In this document: positions 8,233-18,222 of the stretch, in pieces | Position numbering within the stretch: the stretch's first letter is position 1 | Layout of the letters: each line of letters begins with the position of its first letter | From: Sanguibacter hominis ATCC BAA-789 | Lineage (GTDB): Bacteria > Actinomycetota > Actinomycetes > Actinomycetales > Cellulomonadaceae | DNA length: 64,000 bases | Direction of reading: 5' to 3' | NCBI RefSeq assembly: GCF_012396185.1 | Contig: NZ_JAAXOW010000001.1 | Coordinates: forward strand, 310,001 to 374,000 | Notes under the pieces: model-generated | Told to the model about the DNA's origin: nothing | Databases searched by the model: none | What the model saw: only the letters and a program-made list of their open reading frames with translations | Made by a program: the position numbers and the translations under genes

Positions 8233-10005
8233 GTGCCCGCTATCACCAAGGTCCTGATCGCCAACCGAGGTGAGATCGCCGTCCGCGTCATCCGAGCATG
8301 CGCCGACGCCTCGATCGCCTCCGTCGCCGTCTACGCCGACCCCGACCGTGAAGCCCTCCACGTCCGTCTCGCGGACGAGGCCTTCGCGCTCGGCGGCGCG
8401 CGTGCGCAAGAGACGTACCTCGACATCCCGAAGCTGATCGACGTCGCACGCCGCAGCGGCGCGGACGCCGTCCACCCGGGCTACGGGTTCCTCGCCGAGA
8501 ACTCCGCGTTCGCGCGCGCCGTGATCGACGCCGGGCTCGTGTGGGTCGGCCCCTCCCCCGACGCGATCGAGGCGCTCGGCGACAAGGTCAGCGCCCGCCA
8601 CATCGCGCAGCGCGCCGGCGCGCCGCTCGTGCCCGGCACGCCCGACCCGGTCGGGTCCGTCGCCGAGGTCGAGGAGTTCGCGCGCACGCACGGCCTCCCG
8701 ATCGCGATCAAGGCGGCGTTCGGCGGCGGCGGCCGCGGCCTCAAGGTCGCGCGCACGCACGAGGAGATCGCCGAGCTCTACGACTCGGCCGTCCGCGAGG
8801 CCACCGCGGCGTTCGGCCGCGGCGAGTGCTTCGTCGAGCGGTACCTCGACCGGCCGCGCCACGTCGAGACCCAGTGCCTCGCCGACGCGCACGGGACCGT
8901 CGTCGTCGTCTCGACGCGCGACTGCTCGTTGCAGCGCCGCCACCAGAAGCTCGTCGAGGAGGCGCCCGCGCCGTTCCTCACGCCCGCCCAGGAGCGGCAG
9001 CTCGTCGAGGCGTCGCAGGCGATCCTCCGCGAGGCGGCCTACGTCGGCGCCGGCACCTGCGAGTTCCTCGTCGGCACCGACGGCACCCTGTCCTTCCTCG
9101 AGGTCAACACCCGCCTCCAGGTCGAGCACACCGTGACCGAGGAGGTCACGGGCATCGACCTCGTGCGCGAGCAGCTCCGCGTCGCCGCGGGCGAGCCGCT
9201 CGGCTACGACTCCGTCGAGACGCGCGGCCACTCGTTCGAGTTCCGTCTCAACGGCGAGGACCCTGCCGCAGGCTTCCTCCCCGCCCCCGGCACGATCACG
9301 CGCTTCGACCTGCCGACCGGCCCGGGCGTCCGCGTCGACTCGGGCGTCACGCAGGGCGACGTCGTCTCGGGCGCGTTCGACTCGATGATCGCCAAGCTCA
9401 TCGTCACGGGCGCCGACCGGCACCAGGCGGCGCAGCGCGCCCGTCGTGCGCTGCGCGAGCTGCGCATCGAGGGCATCCCGACCGTCGTGCCGTTCCACCG
9501 GGCCGTCATGGACTGCGACGCGTTCGTCCCCGCGGGGGACGAGCCGTTCTCGGTGCACACCCGGTGGATCGAGACAGAGTTCACCGACGAGCTCGCCGCG
9601 CTCTCACCCGCCGCCCCCGCACAGACGGAGACGACGCCCGAGGCGCCCGCGACCGAGCGCGTCGTCGTGGAGGTCGGTGGCAAGCGCCTCGAGGTCGTCA
9701 TCCCGGCCGGGCTCAGCATGAAGCGCGGGGGCGGCTCGAGCCGCCCGCAGCGTCCGCGCCGCAGCTCCGGGCGTCCGACGGCGCAGGCCTCGGGCGACAC
9801 GCTCACGTCGCCCATGCAGGGCACGATCGTCAAGGTCGCGGTCGCCGAGGGCGACCAGGTCGAGCAGGGCGACCTCGTCGTCGTGCTCGAGGCGATGAAG
9901 ATGGAGCAGCCGCTCGTCGCGCACCGCGCCGGGACGATCACGGGCCTCGCGACCGCCGTCGGCGCTGGTGTCAGCGCGGGCACCGCGATCTGCTCGATCT
10001 CCTGA
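8233..10005 (+). CDS. Acyl-CoA carboxylase alpha subunit (biotin carboxylase plus biotin carrier), 590 aa
   Basis: It carboxylates its own biotin with ATP and bicarbonate, for transfer by a beta (carboxyltransferase) subunit to acetyl- or propionyl-CoA, giving malonyl- or methylmalonyl-CoA for lipid synthesis. Domains in order: biotin carboxylase N-domain ([18 protein letters not shown]), ATP-grasp with [12 protein letters not shown] near residue 160, and [15 protein letters not shown]. These are followed by the C-domain and a basic Ser/Arg-rich linker near 495-510. A BCCP domain ends in EAMKMEQP, whose central Lys is biotinylated. This is the AccA3-type fusion of Actinobacteria. No beta or epsilon subunit lies next to it, so substrate choice depends on partners elsewhere. 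Confidence 0.95.
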   Translation: MPAITKVLIANRGEIAVRVIRACADASIASVAVYADPDREALHVRLADEAFALGGARAQETYLDIPKLIDVARRSGADAVHPGYGFLAENSAFARAVIDAGLVWVGPSPDAIEALGDKVSARHIAQRAGAPLVPGTPDPVGSVAEVEEFARTHGLPIAIKAAFGGGGRGLKVARTHEEIAELYDSAVREATAAFGRGECFVERYLDRPRHVETQCLADAHGTVVVVSTRDCSLQRRHQKLVEEAPAPFLTPAQERQLVEASQAILREAAYVGAGTCEFLVGTDGTLSFLEVNTRLQVEHTVTEEVTGIDLVREQLRVAAGEPLGYDSVETRGHSFEFRLNGEDPAAGFLPAPGTITRFDLPTGPGVRVDSGVTQGDVVSGAFDSMIAKLIVTGADRHQAAQRARRALRELRIEGIPTVVPFHRAVMDCDAFVPAGDEPFSVHTRWIETEFTDELAALSPAAPAQTETTPEAPATERVVVEVGGKRLEVVIPAGLSMKRGGGSSRPQRPRRSSGRPTAQASGDTLTSPMQGTIVKVAVAEGDQVEQGDLVVVLEAMKMEQPLVAHRAGTITGLATAVGAGVSAGTAICSIS

Positions 10006-10103
10006 CGCGGTCCCGCAGAGTCCGGTAGGCGACAGGTCCCGCCTGCCGGTGCGCCGCGCGGCGTACCGTTGACCCGTCTGCACGTACGACCCTAGGGAGA
10101 GCT

Positions 10104-11786
10104 GTGCCCACCTCACCGATCGACGCCACCACCACGGCCGCCTGGCGCGACCTCACCGCGCACCGCGACGAGTTCCGTGGCGACCTTCGTGGCTGGTTCG
10201 AGTCCGACCCGCAGCGCGCGACGCGCCTGACCCGCGTCGCGGGCGACCTGCACGTCGACCTGTCGAAGAACCTCGTCACCGACGAGACCCTCGCGATCCT
10301 CGTGCGTCTCGCCGACGAGGTCGACCTGCGCGGCCGCACCGAGGCGATGTTCACCGGCGAGCACATCAACGTCACCGAGGACCGCGCCGTCCTGCACACC
10401 GCGCTGCGCCGCCCGATGGGCATGACTCCCGCGCTCGTCGTCGACGGGCAGGACGTGGACGGTGACGTCCAGGCCGTCCTCGCGAAGGTCTACGCGTTCG
10501 CGGACAAGGTCCGCTCGGGCGAGTGGACCGGCGTGACCGGCAAGGCCGTCAAGACGGTCGTCAACATCGGCATCGGCGGCTCCGACCTCGGCCCCGTCAT
10601 GGCGTACGAGGCGCTCAAGCCCTACGCCGGTGACATCGAGCTGCGGTTCGTGTCGAACATCGACCCGTCCGACGTCGCCGAGACCGTCCGCGACCTCGAC
10701 CCCGAGACCACCCTGTTCATCGTCGCGTCCAAGACGTTCGGCACGCTCGAGACCCTCACGAACGCACGTCTTGCGCGCGAGTGGCTCTGGGAGACCCTCG
10801 CGGCTGCGGGCGCGGTCGACTCCTCGGAGGAGAGCCGCAACGGCGCCGTCGCGAAGCACTTCGTCGCCGTGTCCACGGCGCTCGACAAGGTTGCGGCGTT
10901 CGGCATCGACCCCGAGAACGCGTTCGGGTTCTGGGACTGGGTCGGCGGCCGCTACTCCGTCACCTCGGCGATCGGCACGAGCCTCGCGATCGCGGTCGGC
11001 CCCGACGGCTTCCGTGACTTCCTCGCGGGCTTCCACACGATGGACGAGCACTTCCGCAACGCGCCGTTCGAGCAGAACGTGCCCGTGCTCATGGGCCTGC
11101 TCAACGTCTGGTACGTCAACTTCCTCGACGCGCACACGCACGCGGTCCTGCCGTACGCGCAGTACCTGCACCGCTTCGCGGCGTACCTGCAGCAGATGAC
11201 GATGGAGTCGAACGGCAAGTCGGTCCGCTGGGACGGCTCGCCCGTCACCTCGCAGACCGGTGAGATCTTCTGGGGCGAGCCGGGCACGAACGGCCAGCAC
11301 GCGTTCTACCAGCTCATCCACCAGGGCACGCGTCTGGTCCCGGCCGACTTCATCGCGGTCGCCACGCCCGCGCACCCGCTGCGTGACGGCGAGGCGGACG
11401 TCCACGAGCTGTTCCTGTCGAACTTCTTCGCGCAGACGAAGGCGCTCGCGTTCGGCAAGACGGCCGACGAGGTCCGCGCGGAGGGCACCGCCGAGGAGCT
11501 CGTCTCCGCGCGCGTGTTCTCGGGCAACCGTCCGACGACGTCGATCATGGCGCCGTCCCTCACGCCGTCGGTCCTGGGCCAGCTCATCGCGCTGTACGAG
11601 CACATCACGTTCGTCCAGGGCATCGTGTGGGGCATCGACTCGTTCGACCAGTGGGGCGTCGAGCTCGGCAAGAAGCTCGCGATGGAGATCGCTCCCGCGG
11701 TCGGCGGCGACTCTGACGCGCTGGCTGCTCAGGACCCGTCGACGCGCGGCCTGATCGAGTACTACCTGGCGAACCGCACCCGCTGA
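10104..11786 (+). CDS. pgi: Glucose-6-phosphate isomerase, 560 aa
   Basis: It interconverts glucose 6-phosphate and fructose 6-phosphate in the cytoplasm. Family motifs are present: [31 protein letters not shown], the PGI signature region [34 protein letters not shown] with the catalytic His, and [14 protein letters not shown] near the C-terminus. Length is typical. The GTG start is supported by AGGGAG 5 nt upstream. It stands alone: the gene before it is the carboxylase, 98 nt away, and a 16-bp perfect hairpin follows. Confidence 0.97.
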   Translation: MPTSPIDATTTAAWRDLTAHRDEFRGDLRGWFESDPQRATRLTRVAGDLHVDLSKNLVTDETLAILVRLADEVDLRGRTEAMFTGEHINVTEDRAVLHTALRRPMGMTPALVVDGQDVDGDVQAVLAKVYAFADKVRSGEWTGVTGKAVKTVVNIGIGGSDLGPVMAYEALKPYAGDIELRFVSNIDPSDVAETVRDLDPETTLFIVASKTFGTLETLTNARLAREWLWETLAAAGAVDSSEESRNGAVAKHFVAVSTALDKVAAFGIDPENAFGFWDWVGGRYSVTSAIGTSLAIAVGPDGFRDFLAGFHTMDEHFRNAPFEQNVPVLMGLLNVWYVNFLDAHTHAVLPYAQYLHRFAAYLQQMTMESNGKSVRWDGSPVTSQTGEIFWGEPGTNGQHAFYQLIHQGTRLVPADFIAVATPAHPLRDGEADVHELFLSNFFAQTKALAFGKTADEVRAEGTAEELVSARVFSGNRPTTSIMAPSLTPSVLGQLIALYEHITFVQGIVWGIDSFDQWGVELGKKLAMEIAPAVGGDSDALAAQDPSTRGLIEYYLANRTR

Positions 11787-11800
11787 CGCGACACGCCTCG

Positions 11801-11836
11801 AGGACGGCCGCCCCGCACCCGCGGGGCGGCCGTCCT
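11801..11836 (+). terminator. Strong terminator after pgi
   Basis: A perfect 16-bp stem, AGGACGGCCGCCCCGC (11801-11816) with GCGGGGCGGCCGTCCT (11821-11836), around the loop ACCC. It begins 15 nt after the pgi stop. Confidence 0.85.
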
Positions 11837-11876
11837 GCGTCTGCGAGGTGCGCGGGCCTGGGCGTCACGGGCGGGA

Positions 11877-11882
11877 TACCGT
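11877..11882 (+). promoter_or_regulatory. -10 box (TACCGT) of a leaderless NUDIX promoter
   Basis: TACCGT, then 7 nt, then ATG 11890. This supports ATG 11890 over in-frame GTG codons upstream at 11848 and 11884. Confidence 0.5.
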
Positions 11883-11889
11883 CGTGACC

Positions 11890-12390
11890 ATGGATGCTCG
11901 GCACGTCAGACGCCCCGGCGACGGCTGGCTCCACTGCGCGTGCGGGCGCGAGCACTGGGGCTTGCACGGGGCTGCCGGCCTCCTCCTCGCCCGCACGGTC
12001 GCGACGGACGGCGGCGCGCCGCGCGTCGAGGTCGTCCTGCAGCACCGCGCGGTGTGGTCGCACCACGGCGGCACGTGGGGCATCCCCGGAGGCGCGATCG
12101 CTCCCGACGAGACGCCGACCGAGGGCGCGCTGCGCGAGGCTCAGGAGGAGGCCGGGATCGAGCCCGCGGACGTCGTCGTCCGGTCGACCCATGTCCTCGA
12201 TCACGGCACGTGGGCGTACACGACGGTGCTCGCGACGCTCCGTCCGGGCGCGCCGGGCGCGGTGCGCGAGGCCGACGACGAGAGCCTCGAGGTGCGCTGG
12301 GTGCCCGTCGACGAGGTCACCGCGCTCCCCCTCCTGCCCGCGTTCGCCGACGCGTGGCCCCAGCTGCGGGCGGAGATCGAGGCCGGGTAG
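11890..12390 (+). CDS. NUDIX hydrolase, 166 aa
   Basis: The NUDIX box is complete: GGAIAPDETPTEGALREAQEEAGI (G-x5-E-x7-REAQEEAGI). These enzymes split nucleoside diphosphates linked to another group X, and the X is not readable here. An N-terminal LHCACGREHWGLHGAAGLLLAR with two Cys and His resembles the short leader found in related actinobacterial NUDIX proteins and could bind metal. QHRAVWSHHGGTWGIPGG is the substrate-side loop. It has its own leaderless promoter behind the pgi terminator. General function is firm; substrate unknown. Confidence 0.88.
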   Translation: MDARHVRRPGDGWLHCACGREHWGLHGAAGLLLARTVATDGGAPRVEVVLQHRAVWSHHGGTWGIPGGAIAPDETPTEGALREAQEEAGIEPADVVVRSTHVLDHGTWAYTTVLATLRPGAPGAVREADDESLEVRWVPVDEVTALPLLPAFADAWPQLRAEIEAG

Positions 12391-12490
12391 CGGGCGTCGA
12401 CCGCGCGGGCGGACCGGGCGGCCCGGCCGCAGCAGGACACGGTCGTGTCCAATAGGCAACAAGGACGTGCGCTAAATGCCCTGACAGGAG

Positions 12491-12496
12491 TACGCT
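12491..12496 (+). promoter_or_regulatory. Candidate -10 box (TACGCT) of the efeUOB operon
   Basis: TACGCT (TANNNT type) lies 9 nt before the iron box, so a metal-loaded repressor would cover the transcription start. I do not see a convincing -35. Confidence 0.4.
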
Positions 12497-12504
12497 CTCG
12501 ATCG

Positions 12505-12523
12505 TTCGGTAAGGCTTCCCTTA
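12505..12523. promoter_or_regulatory. DtxR/IdeR-like iron box upstream of efeU
   Basis: Read on the minus strand the site is TAAGGGAAGCCTTACCGAA. It matches the DtxR consensus TWAGGTTAGSCTAACCTWA at 15 of 19 positions, with both half-site cores intact (AAGG and CTTACC). It lies 44 nt before the efeU start. Iron-dependent repression is the expected role. Confidence 0.65.
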
Positions 12524-12567
12524 GAAGGCGCGCCGGCATCCCTGCCCCCGTCCGAAGGACAGCTCCC

Positions 12568-13422
12568 GTGCTCGCGAACTTCCTGATCGGCCTGCGCGAA
12601 GGCCTCGAGGCTGCGCTCGTCGTCAGCATCCTCGTCGCCTACCTGGTCAAGACCGGCCGGCGAGACCTCCTCCCCGCGCTCTGGACCGGTGTCGGCGTGG
12701 CAGCGCTCGTCTCGCTCGGCTTCGGCGCCGCGCTCACGTTCGGTCCGAAGGGCCTGAGCTTCGAGGCGCAGGAAGCGATCGGCGGGACCCTCTCGATCGT
12801 CGCAGTCGGGCTCATCACCTGGATGATCTTCTGGATGGGCAAGACTGCTCGCCACCTCAAGGCGAACCTGCACCACCGCCTCGACGACGCCGTCGCAGCC
12901 GGCAAGGGTGCCGTCGTCGTCATGGCGCTCCTCGCCGTCGGGCGCGAAGGCCTCGAGACCGCCCTCTTCCTGTGGGCAGGCGCGAAGGCGACGGGCGCGA
13001 GCACGAACCCGCTCGTCGGCGCCGTCCTCGGCCTCGCGGTCGCGGTCGCGCTCGGCTGGGCCGTGTACCGCGGCGCCGTCCGGCTCAACCTGCGCCTGTT
13101 CTTCGCGTGGACCGGCGTCCTCCTCATCGTCATCGCCGCCGGCGTGCTCGCCTACGGCGTCCACGACCTGCAGGAGGCACGCCTCCTGCCCGGGCTGCAC
13201 TCGGTCGCGTTCGACGTGTCGGCCCAGGTGCCGCCGTCGTCCTGGTACGCGACCCTGCTCAAGGGCGTCTTCAACTTCTCCCCCGTCACGACGTGGCTCG
13301 AGGCCACGGCCTGGGTCCTGTTCGTCGTCCCGATCATGACGCTCTTCGTCCGCAGCGTCTGGTTCACGCCCACGCCCGCACGCGCCCCCGCGCCCGTCGG
13401 CGTCCCCGCCGCCGCACACTGA
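12568..13422 (+). CDS. efeU: FTR1-family iron permease EfeU, 284 aa
   Basis: This is the membrane channel of the EfeUOB ferrous/ferric iron importer. The two REGLE iron-binding motifs of the FTR1 family are present (GLREGLEAALVV at the N-terminus and VGREGLETALFL near residue 130), each in a hydrophobic helix; about seven membrane segments are expected. I chose GTG 12568 because GAAGGA lies 8 nt upstream and the first REGLE then falls at the usual distance from the N-terminus. An in-frame GTG at 12445 would add 41 non-hydrophobic residues and cover the iron box. It is followed by efeO and efeB. Confidence 0.92.
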   Translation: MLANFLIGLREGLEAALVVSILVAYLVKTGRRDLLPALWTGVGVAALVSLGFGAALTFGPKGLSFEAQEAIGGTLSIVAVGLITWMIFWMGKTARHLKANLHHRLDDAVAAGKGAVVVMALLAVGREGLETALFLWAGAKATGASTNPLVGAVLGLAVAVALGWAVYRGAVRLNLRLFFAWTGVLLIVIAAGVLAYGVHDLQEARLLPGLHSVAFDVSAQVPPSSWYATLLKGVFNFSPVTTWLEATAWVLFVVPIMTLFVRSVWFTPTPARAPAPVGVPAAAH

Positions 13423-13571
13423 CCGAGACGCGCACCCGAGGCGCACCACCTGCGCGCGGTCGCGGCAGCCGAGCCGCCCCACCCGCCGCGCCCGCTCCAC
13501 CCTCAGCACACCACTGCCCACCTGACGCCCCGCGCGGCCACCCGCCGACCGGCACGACCCGAAGGACAGCC

Positions 13572-14798
13572 ATGACCCACCGCACCGGACGCCGCCGCGC
13601 CGCCCGCCTGCTCCCCGCGCTCGCCGCAGTCGCACTCGTCGCCCCCCTCTCCGCGTGCGTCGACAACGCACCGAGCACGGACGCGACCGGCACCGCGGGT
13701 GCGCCGTCGTCCCTCACGGTCGACTCGTCCGCAGACGCGTGCACTCTCTCCGCGACGACCGCGCCGTCGGGCAACCTCGTCTTCACCGTGACCAACACCG
13801 GCGCGGACGTCACCGAGTTCTACCTGCTCGCCGACGACGGGCTGCGCATCGTCGCCGAGGTCGAGAACATCGGCCCGGGCCTCTCGCGCGACCTCGTCAC
13901 GGTCGCGAAGCCCGGCAGCTACTTCACCGCCTGCAAGCCGGGCATGGTCGGCGACGGCATCCGCGCGCCGTTCACCGTCACGGACTCCGGCGCCGACATC
14001 GCGCCGACGGGCGAGCTCGCCGACCAGATCGCCGCCGCGACGACCGGCTACGTCGCCTACATCAAGGACCAGACCGAGCAGCTGCTCACCGGTACGGAAG
14101 CGTTCGTCACGGCGTACACGGCGGGCGACGACGACGAGGCGCGCGAGCTCTACGCCCCCACGCGCGTCCACTGGGAGCGCATCGAGCCCGTCGCCGAGTC
14201 GTTCGGCGACCTCGACCCGCGCATGGACCTGCGCGAGGCCGACCTCGCCGAGGGCGAGGAGTGGACCGGCTGGCACCTCCTCGAGAAGGACCTGTGGCAG
14301 CCCGACGCCGCCGCGAACGGCGGCGAGGAGTACGTCCCGCTCACGGACGCGCAGCGCAAAGAGTATGCCGACCAGCTCCTCGCCGACACGCAGGAGCTGT
14401 TCGACCGCACCCACTCGACCGAGTTCGCCGACGAGATCACGGCGGACTCCATCGGCAACGGCGCGAAGGGTCTGCTCGACGAGGTCGCGACCGGCAAGGT
14501 CACAGGCGAGGAGGAGATCTGGTCGCACACCGACCTGTGGGACTTCCAGGCGAACGTCGACGGTGCGCGCGTCGCGTACGACGGTCTGCGTGACGTCGTC
14601 GTCTCGAAGGACGCTGCACTGACCGAGGACCTGGACGCGCGCTTCACCGAGCTGCAGGGGCTGCTCGACCAGCACCGTGACGGTGACGGGTTCGTCCTGT
14701 ACACCGACCTCGACGAGACTCAGGTCAAGGAGCTGTCCGTCGCGGTCGACGCCCTGAGCGAGCCGCTGTCGCGCCTGACGGCTGCCGTCGTCCTCTGA
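13572..14798 (+). CDS. efeO: Iron uptake lipoprotein EfeO (cupredoxin plus imelysin M75 domain), 408 aa
   Basis: An exported iron-binding partner of EfeU. The N-terminus has an Arg-rich start, a hydrophobic stretch and the lipobox LSAC, with lipidated Cys29. Residues about 40-140 form the cupredoxin-like domain (NLVFTVTNTGADVTEFYLL, KPGSYFTACKPGM). From about 150 on comes the M75 domain (PTRVHWERIEPVAESFGDLDP) with the HxxE metal motif in GWHLLEKDLW near 235. ATG 13572 has GAAGGA 5 nt upstream. The long frame further upstream is the shadow of efeU. The gap to efeU is 149 nt, without an obvious terminator. Confidence 0.93.
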   Translation: MTHRTGRRRAARLLPALAAVALVAPLSACVDNAPSTDATGTAGAPSSLTVDSSADACTLSATTAPSGNLVFTVTNTGADVTEFYLLADDGLRIVAEVENIGPGLSRDLVTVAKPGSYFTACKPGMVGDGIRAPFTVTDSGADIAPTGELADQIAAATTGYVAYIKDQTEQLLTGTEAFVTAYTAGDDDEARELYAPTRVHWERIEPVAESFGDLDPRMDLREADLAEGEEWTGWHLLEKDLWQPDAAANGGEEYVPLTDAQRKEYADQLLADTQELFDRTHSTEFADEITADSIGNGAKGLLDEVATGKVTGEEEIWSHTDLWDFQANVDGARVAYDGLRDVVVSKDAALTEDLDARFTELQGLLDQHRDGDGFVLYTDLDETQVKELSVAVDALSEPLSRLTAAVVL

Positions 14799-14823
14799 CA
14801 CCCTGCGCAGCACCGAGGTGACC

Positions 14824-16167
14824 ATGAACACGGAGAAGGACCCGACGCCCTCGGCGGACGAGTCGCCGTCGGCCCTGTCCCGGCGTGGCCTGCTCGGCCT
14901 GGCCGGGGCGGGGCTCGCCGCCGTGGGCCTCGGCGGCCTGGGCGGGTACGCCGTCGCGGGGACGCGCACGGGTGGCGCCGTCAGCACGACGGCGCCCGCC
15001 GGGCGGACGTACGCGTTCACCGGGGCGCACCAGGCGGGCATCGTCACGCCTGCGCAGGACCGGCTGCACTTCGCCGCGTTCGACGTCACGACGTCGAGCC
15101 GCACGGCGCTCGAGACCCTGCTGCGTCGCTGGACGTACGCCGCGGACCGCATGGTCCGGGGCCTCCCGGCCGGAGACCTCGGTCCGTCGTCGGGCCCGTA
15201 CGACGCGCCGCCGGACGACACGGGCGAGGCGGACGGCCTGCCGCCCGCGGGCCTGACGATCACGTTCGGGTTCGGCCCGTCCCTGTTCGTCGACGCCGAC
15301 GGCCGGGACCGCTTCGGTCTCGCCGCACGGCGGCCAGCCCTCCTCGAGGACCTGCCGCACTTCCCCGGCGACACGCTCGACCCCGCTCGCACGGGCGGCG
15401 ACCTGTGCATCCAGGCGTGCGCCGACGACCCGCAGGTCGCCGTGCACGCCGTGCGCAACCTGTCGCGCCTCGCGTTCGGCACGGCAGCGATCCGGTGGAG
15501 CCAGCTCGGGTACGGCCGCACGTCCTCGACGTCGACCGCGCAGACGACGCCGCGCAACCTGTTCGGCTTCAAGGACGGGACCGCGAACATCATGGCGGAG
15601 GAGACGTCCGAGCTCGCCAAGCACGTGTGGGTCTCCCCGGAGGACGACCCCGCGGCGGCGTGGCTCGCGGGCGGCTCCTACCTCGTGGCTCGCCGCATCC
15701 GCATGACGATCGAGACGTGGGACCGGGCACCGCTGCGCGAGCAGGAGACGCTCGTGGGGCGCACGAAGGGCTCGGGGGCGCCGCTCTCGGGCGGCGAGGA
15801 GCACTCGGAGCCCGACTTCACGCTCGCGGGTCGGGGCGGTGCGCCGCTCATCGACCCGGCGTCGCACGTCGCGATGGCCCACCCGAGCAACAACGGTGGC
15901 GTGCGCATGCTGCGTCGCGGGTACAACTACACGGACGGCTCCGACGGCCTGGGACGGCTCGACGCCGGGCTGTTCTTCGTCGCGTTCGTCCGCGACCCGG
16001 CGACGCAGTACGTGCCGATGCAGACGGCGATGGCGCGGAACGACCTGCTCGTCGAGTACCTCCGCCACACGGGCTCCGGGCTGTTCGCCGTCCCGCCCGG
16101 TGTGCCCGACGGCGCGCGGCTGTCCCCGACCGACGGCGCGTTCGTCGGGCAGCGGCTCTTCGCCTGA
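14824..16167 (+). CDS. efeB: Tat-exported DyP-type heme peroxidase EfeB, 447 aa
   Basis: EfeB oxidises or handles iron and heme outside the membrane for EfeUOB import. The signal is a twin-arginine type: SRRGLLGL at residues 19-26, then a Gly/Ala/Leu-rich helix. The DyP motif GFKDGTAN is near residue 247, and SHVAMAHP near 345 contains the proximal heme His candidate; the RRG(Y) core follows. I prefer ATG 14824 with GAGG 5 nt upstream; GTG 14818 is part of that ribosome-binding site. It is the last gene of the operon, followed by an 11-bp hairpin. A tatB gene occurs at 42.2 kb. Confidence 0.93.
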   Translation: MNTEKDPTPSADESPSALSRRGLLGLAGAGLAAVGLGGLGGYAVAGTRTGGAVSTTAPAGRTYAFTGAHQAGIVTPAQDRLHFAAFDVTTSSRTALETLLRRWTYAADRMVRGLPAGDLGPSSGPYDAPPDDTGEADGLPPAGLTITFGFGPSLFVDADGRDRFGLAARRPALLEDLPHFPGDTLDPARTGGDLCIQACADDPQVAVHAVRNLSRLAFGTAAIRWSQLGYGRTSSTSTAQTTPRNLFGFKDGTANIMAEETSELAKHVWVSPEDDPAAAWLAGGSYLVARRIRMTIETWDRAPLREQETLVGRTKGSGAPLSGGEEHSEPDFTLAGRGGAPLIDPASHVAMAHPSNNGGVRMLRRGYNYTDGSDGLGRLDAGLFFVAFVRDPATQYVPMQTAMARNDLLVEYLRHTGSGLFAVPPGVPDGARLSPTDGAFVGQRLFA

Positions 16168-16186
16168 GCGCCGGCCGCACGGTCGA

Positions 16187-16218
16187 CGGCCGTGCCGTCC
16201 CGACCGGCGGCACGGCCG
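16187..16218 (+). terminator. Terminator of the efeUOB operon
   Basis: CGGCCGTGCCG (16187-16197), 10-nt loop, CGGCACGGCCG (16208-16218), 19 nt after the efeB stop and just before the next promoter. Confidence 0.6.
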
Positions 16219-16222
16219 CCGG

Positions 16223-16228
16223 TACGCT
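16223..16228 (+). promoter_or_regulatory. -10 box (TACGCT) of a leaderless promoter for the EEP membrane protein
   Basis: TACGCT, 7 nt, ATG 16236. No Shine-Dalgarno is present. This fixes the start in a frame that is otherwise open far into efeB. Confidence 0.5.
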
Positions 16229-16235
16229 CACGCCC

Positions 16236-18218
16236 ATGACCTTCTCGCGCAAGGCCACCGCCACCTTCACGCTGCTCGTGCTCGTCACGGCGGTCGCCGT
16301 CGAGCTGGTCCGCGCTACCGGTCCGATGTTCGACCGTGCGTTCACCGCGGGCATCGTCGTCGTCGCGCTCACCGCGCTCGGGACGTACGTGGCCCCTGGC
16401 CTCGTCGCCGCTCTCCTCGTCCGGGGCCGGCCGGTGACCGGGCGCACGGTCGTCCAGGGTGTCGCGCTGCTCGCGGTCGCGCGGGCGGCCGTCCAGGTGC
16501 TCGACGGCGTCGCGCGCTACTGGGTGACGCTCGCGGCGGCGGCCCTCGCGATCGGTGTGCTCGTCGTCGTGCTGGTGCGGTCGGTCCGCGTGCTCGGCGC
16601 GGCGACTGCGGCGCTCGCCGTGACGACGGGCGGCGCGCTCGCGACGGGCGTCTCGCTCGTGCTCGGCACGTGGGACGCGATCTGGCGCAGCGGCGCGAGC
16701 GGCTGGGCGCCGACGGCGCTGACGCTCGTCGCCGCGGCGGCGTGCGCGTGGGCCGTCCGGGCCGACGACGCGGCTGACACCCCGGGCGCCCGCCCAGCCC
16801 GGGTGTGGGTGCTGGGCCCGTACCTCGGCGTCACGCTCATGGTCGTCCTCAACCCTGCCTACCTGGCGTCGCAGCTCGGGCTCTCGCTGACCGTCGCCGC
16901 GAGCGCGCTCGCCGCAGGCGTGGTCCTCGCCGCGGCCCTGACGCTCTGGTCGCTGCCGCGCCAGTCGGCTCTGCTCCCCGCTGCGCTGCGGGCGGTCGTC
17001 CTCGTCGCGGCGGCCGCTCTCGTCCTGTTCCCGATCACCGCGGAGGGCGAGGATGCTGGCACGCTCCTCGCGGTGGGGCTCGGCGTCGTCGTGGCCCTGC
17101 TCGTGGCCGTGAGCACGACGTCGCTCGCGACCGCGTGGGACGCGCCGGCGAAGGACCGTGGCCCCCGCAGCGCGGGTGTCACCCTCGCCGGGACCGCGAG
17201 CGCGGTCGGTCTCGGCGTGATCCTCCCGCTGCTCGTCTACCAGGTCGACTACGACGTGCCGCTCGGCTTCCCGAACGCGTTCGTGATCCTCGCGGCGGTG
17301 GTCGTGGTCGCGCTCGGTGGTCTGCGTCGCCGCACGCCGCCGACGGACGTCGACGCGGCTGCGCCCCGCGCGGACGTACGCGCGGCATGGCTGCCCGCCG
17401 TCCCCGCCCTCGCTGTCACGGCCGCGCTCGTCCTCGTGGGAGCCGCCGTCAACCGCGTGCAGGTCGAGGAGACGGTGCGCGTCGCGGGCGGCCAGCCGGA
17501 CGCGCCGCTGACCCTGCTCGACTGGAACCTGCACTACGGCGTGACGCAAGAGCCCGGCCTCGACCTCGGTCGCATGGCCGACGTCATCAACACGTCCGGC
17601 GCGCAGGTCGTCGCGCTCCAGGAGATCTCGCGCGGCTGGATCATGGGCGGCGGTGCGGACATGGCGACCTACCTCGCCCGCGCGACCGGCATGCGCGTCG
17701 TCTCCGCCCCTGCGGCCGACCGTCAGTTCGTCAACGTCCTGCTCGTCTCGCCGTCGGTCGGCGAGCCGCAGCACGTCGTGCGCACCCGCCTCCCGTACGG
17801 GGACGGCCCGCAGCAGCGCTCCGCGATCACCGCGACGGTGCGCAACGCTGCGGGAACGCCGTTCGTCGTGACGAGCGCGCACCTGCAGCACCGCGAGGAG
17901 AACACGCCGACGCGGCTGCAGCAGCTCGACGTGCTCATGTCTGCGGACGTCGCGTCCTCCCCCGCGGCCGTGATCGCGGGCGACCTCAACTCCGAGCCGG
18001 GCTGGCCGGAGATCGCCTATGTCGAGGCGGCGGGCTACGTCTCGGGTCAGGACACGGCTGGCGACCCGGGCCGGCGGACGTTCCCCGCGCACGCGCCCGA
18101 GGTCCGCATCGACTGGGTGTTCGGGCGGGGCGTCACCTTCTCGGACGTCCGGGTGCTGCCCGACGGCGGCTCGGACCACCTCCCGATCGTCGCGACCGTG
18201 CACCCCGTGGTGGACTGA
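16236..18218 (+). CDS. Membrane-anchored endonuclease/exonuclease/phosphatase-family protein, 660 aa
   Basis: Residues 1-415 are a run of about ten hydrophobic segments. The C-terminal 230 residues are an EEP domain with its catalytic set: LLDWNLHYG, VALQEIS (metal-binding Glu), VTSAHLQHR, AGDLNSEP and the final GGSDHLPIVATV (Asp-His). EEP domains cleave phosphodiester or phosphate-ester bonds in nucleic acids, phosphoinositides or sphingolipids. The domain order places it after the last helix, so it would sit on one face of the membrane, probably outside. The substrate is unknown; lipid or extracellular nucleic acid are both possible. The following small gene starts 4 nt after the stop. Confidence 0.8.
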   Translation: MTFSRKATATFTLLVLVTAVAVELVRATGPMFDRAFTAGIVVVALTALGTYVAPGLVAALLVRGRPVTGRTVVQGVALLAVARAAVQVLDGVARYWVTLAAAALAIGVLVVVLVRSVRVLGAATAALAVTTGGALATGVSLVLGTWDAIWRSGASGWAPTALTLVAAAACAWAVRADDAADTPGARPARVWVLGPYLGVTLMVVLNPAYLASQLGLSLTVAASALAAGVVLAAALTLWSLPRQSALLPAALRAVVLVAAAALVLFPITAEGEDAGTLLAVGLGVVVALLVAVSTTSLATAWDAPAKDRGPRSAGVTLAGTASAVGLGVILPLLVYQVDYDVPLGFPNAFVILAAVVVVALGGLRRRTPPTDVDAAAPRADVRAAWLPAVPALAVTAALVLVGAAVNRVQVEETVRVAGGQPDAPLTLLDWNLHYGVTQEPGLDLGRMADVINTSGAQVVALQEISRGWIMGGGADMATYLARATGMRVVSAPAADRQFVNVLLVSPSVGEPQHVVRTRLPYGDGPQQRSAITATVRNAAGTPFVVTSAHLQHREENTPTRLQQLDVLMSADVASSPAAVIAGDLNSEPGWPEIAYVEAAGYVSGQDTAGDPGRRTFPAHAPEVRIDWVFGRGVTFSDVRVLPDGGSDHLPIVATVHPVVD

Positions 18219-18222
18219 GACC

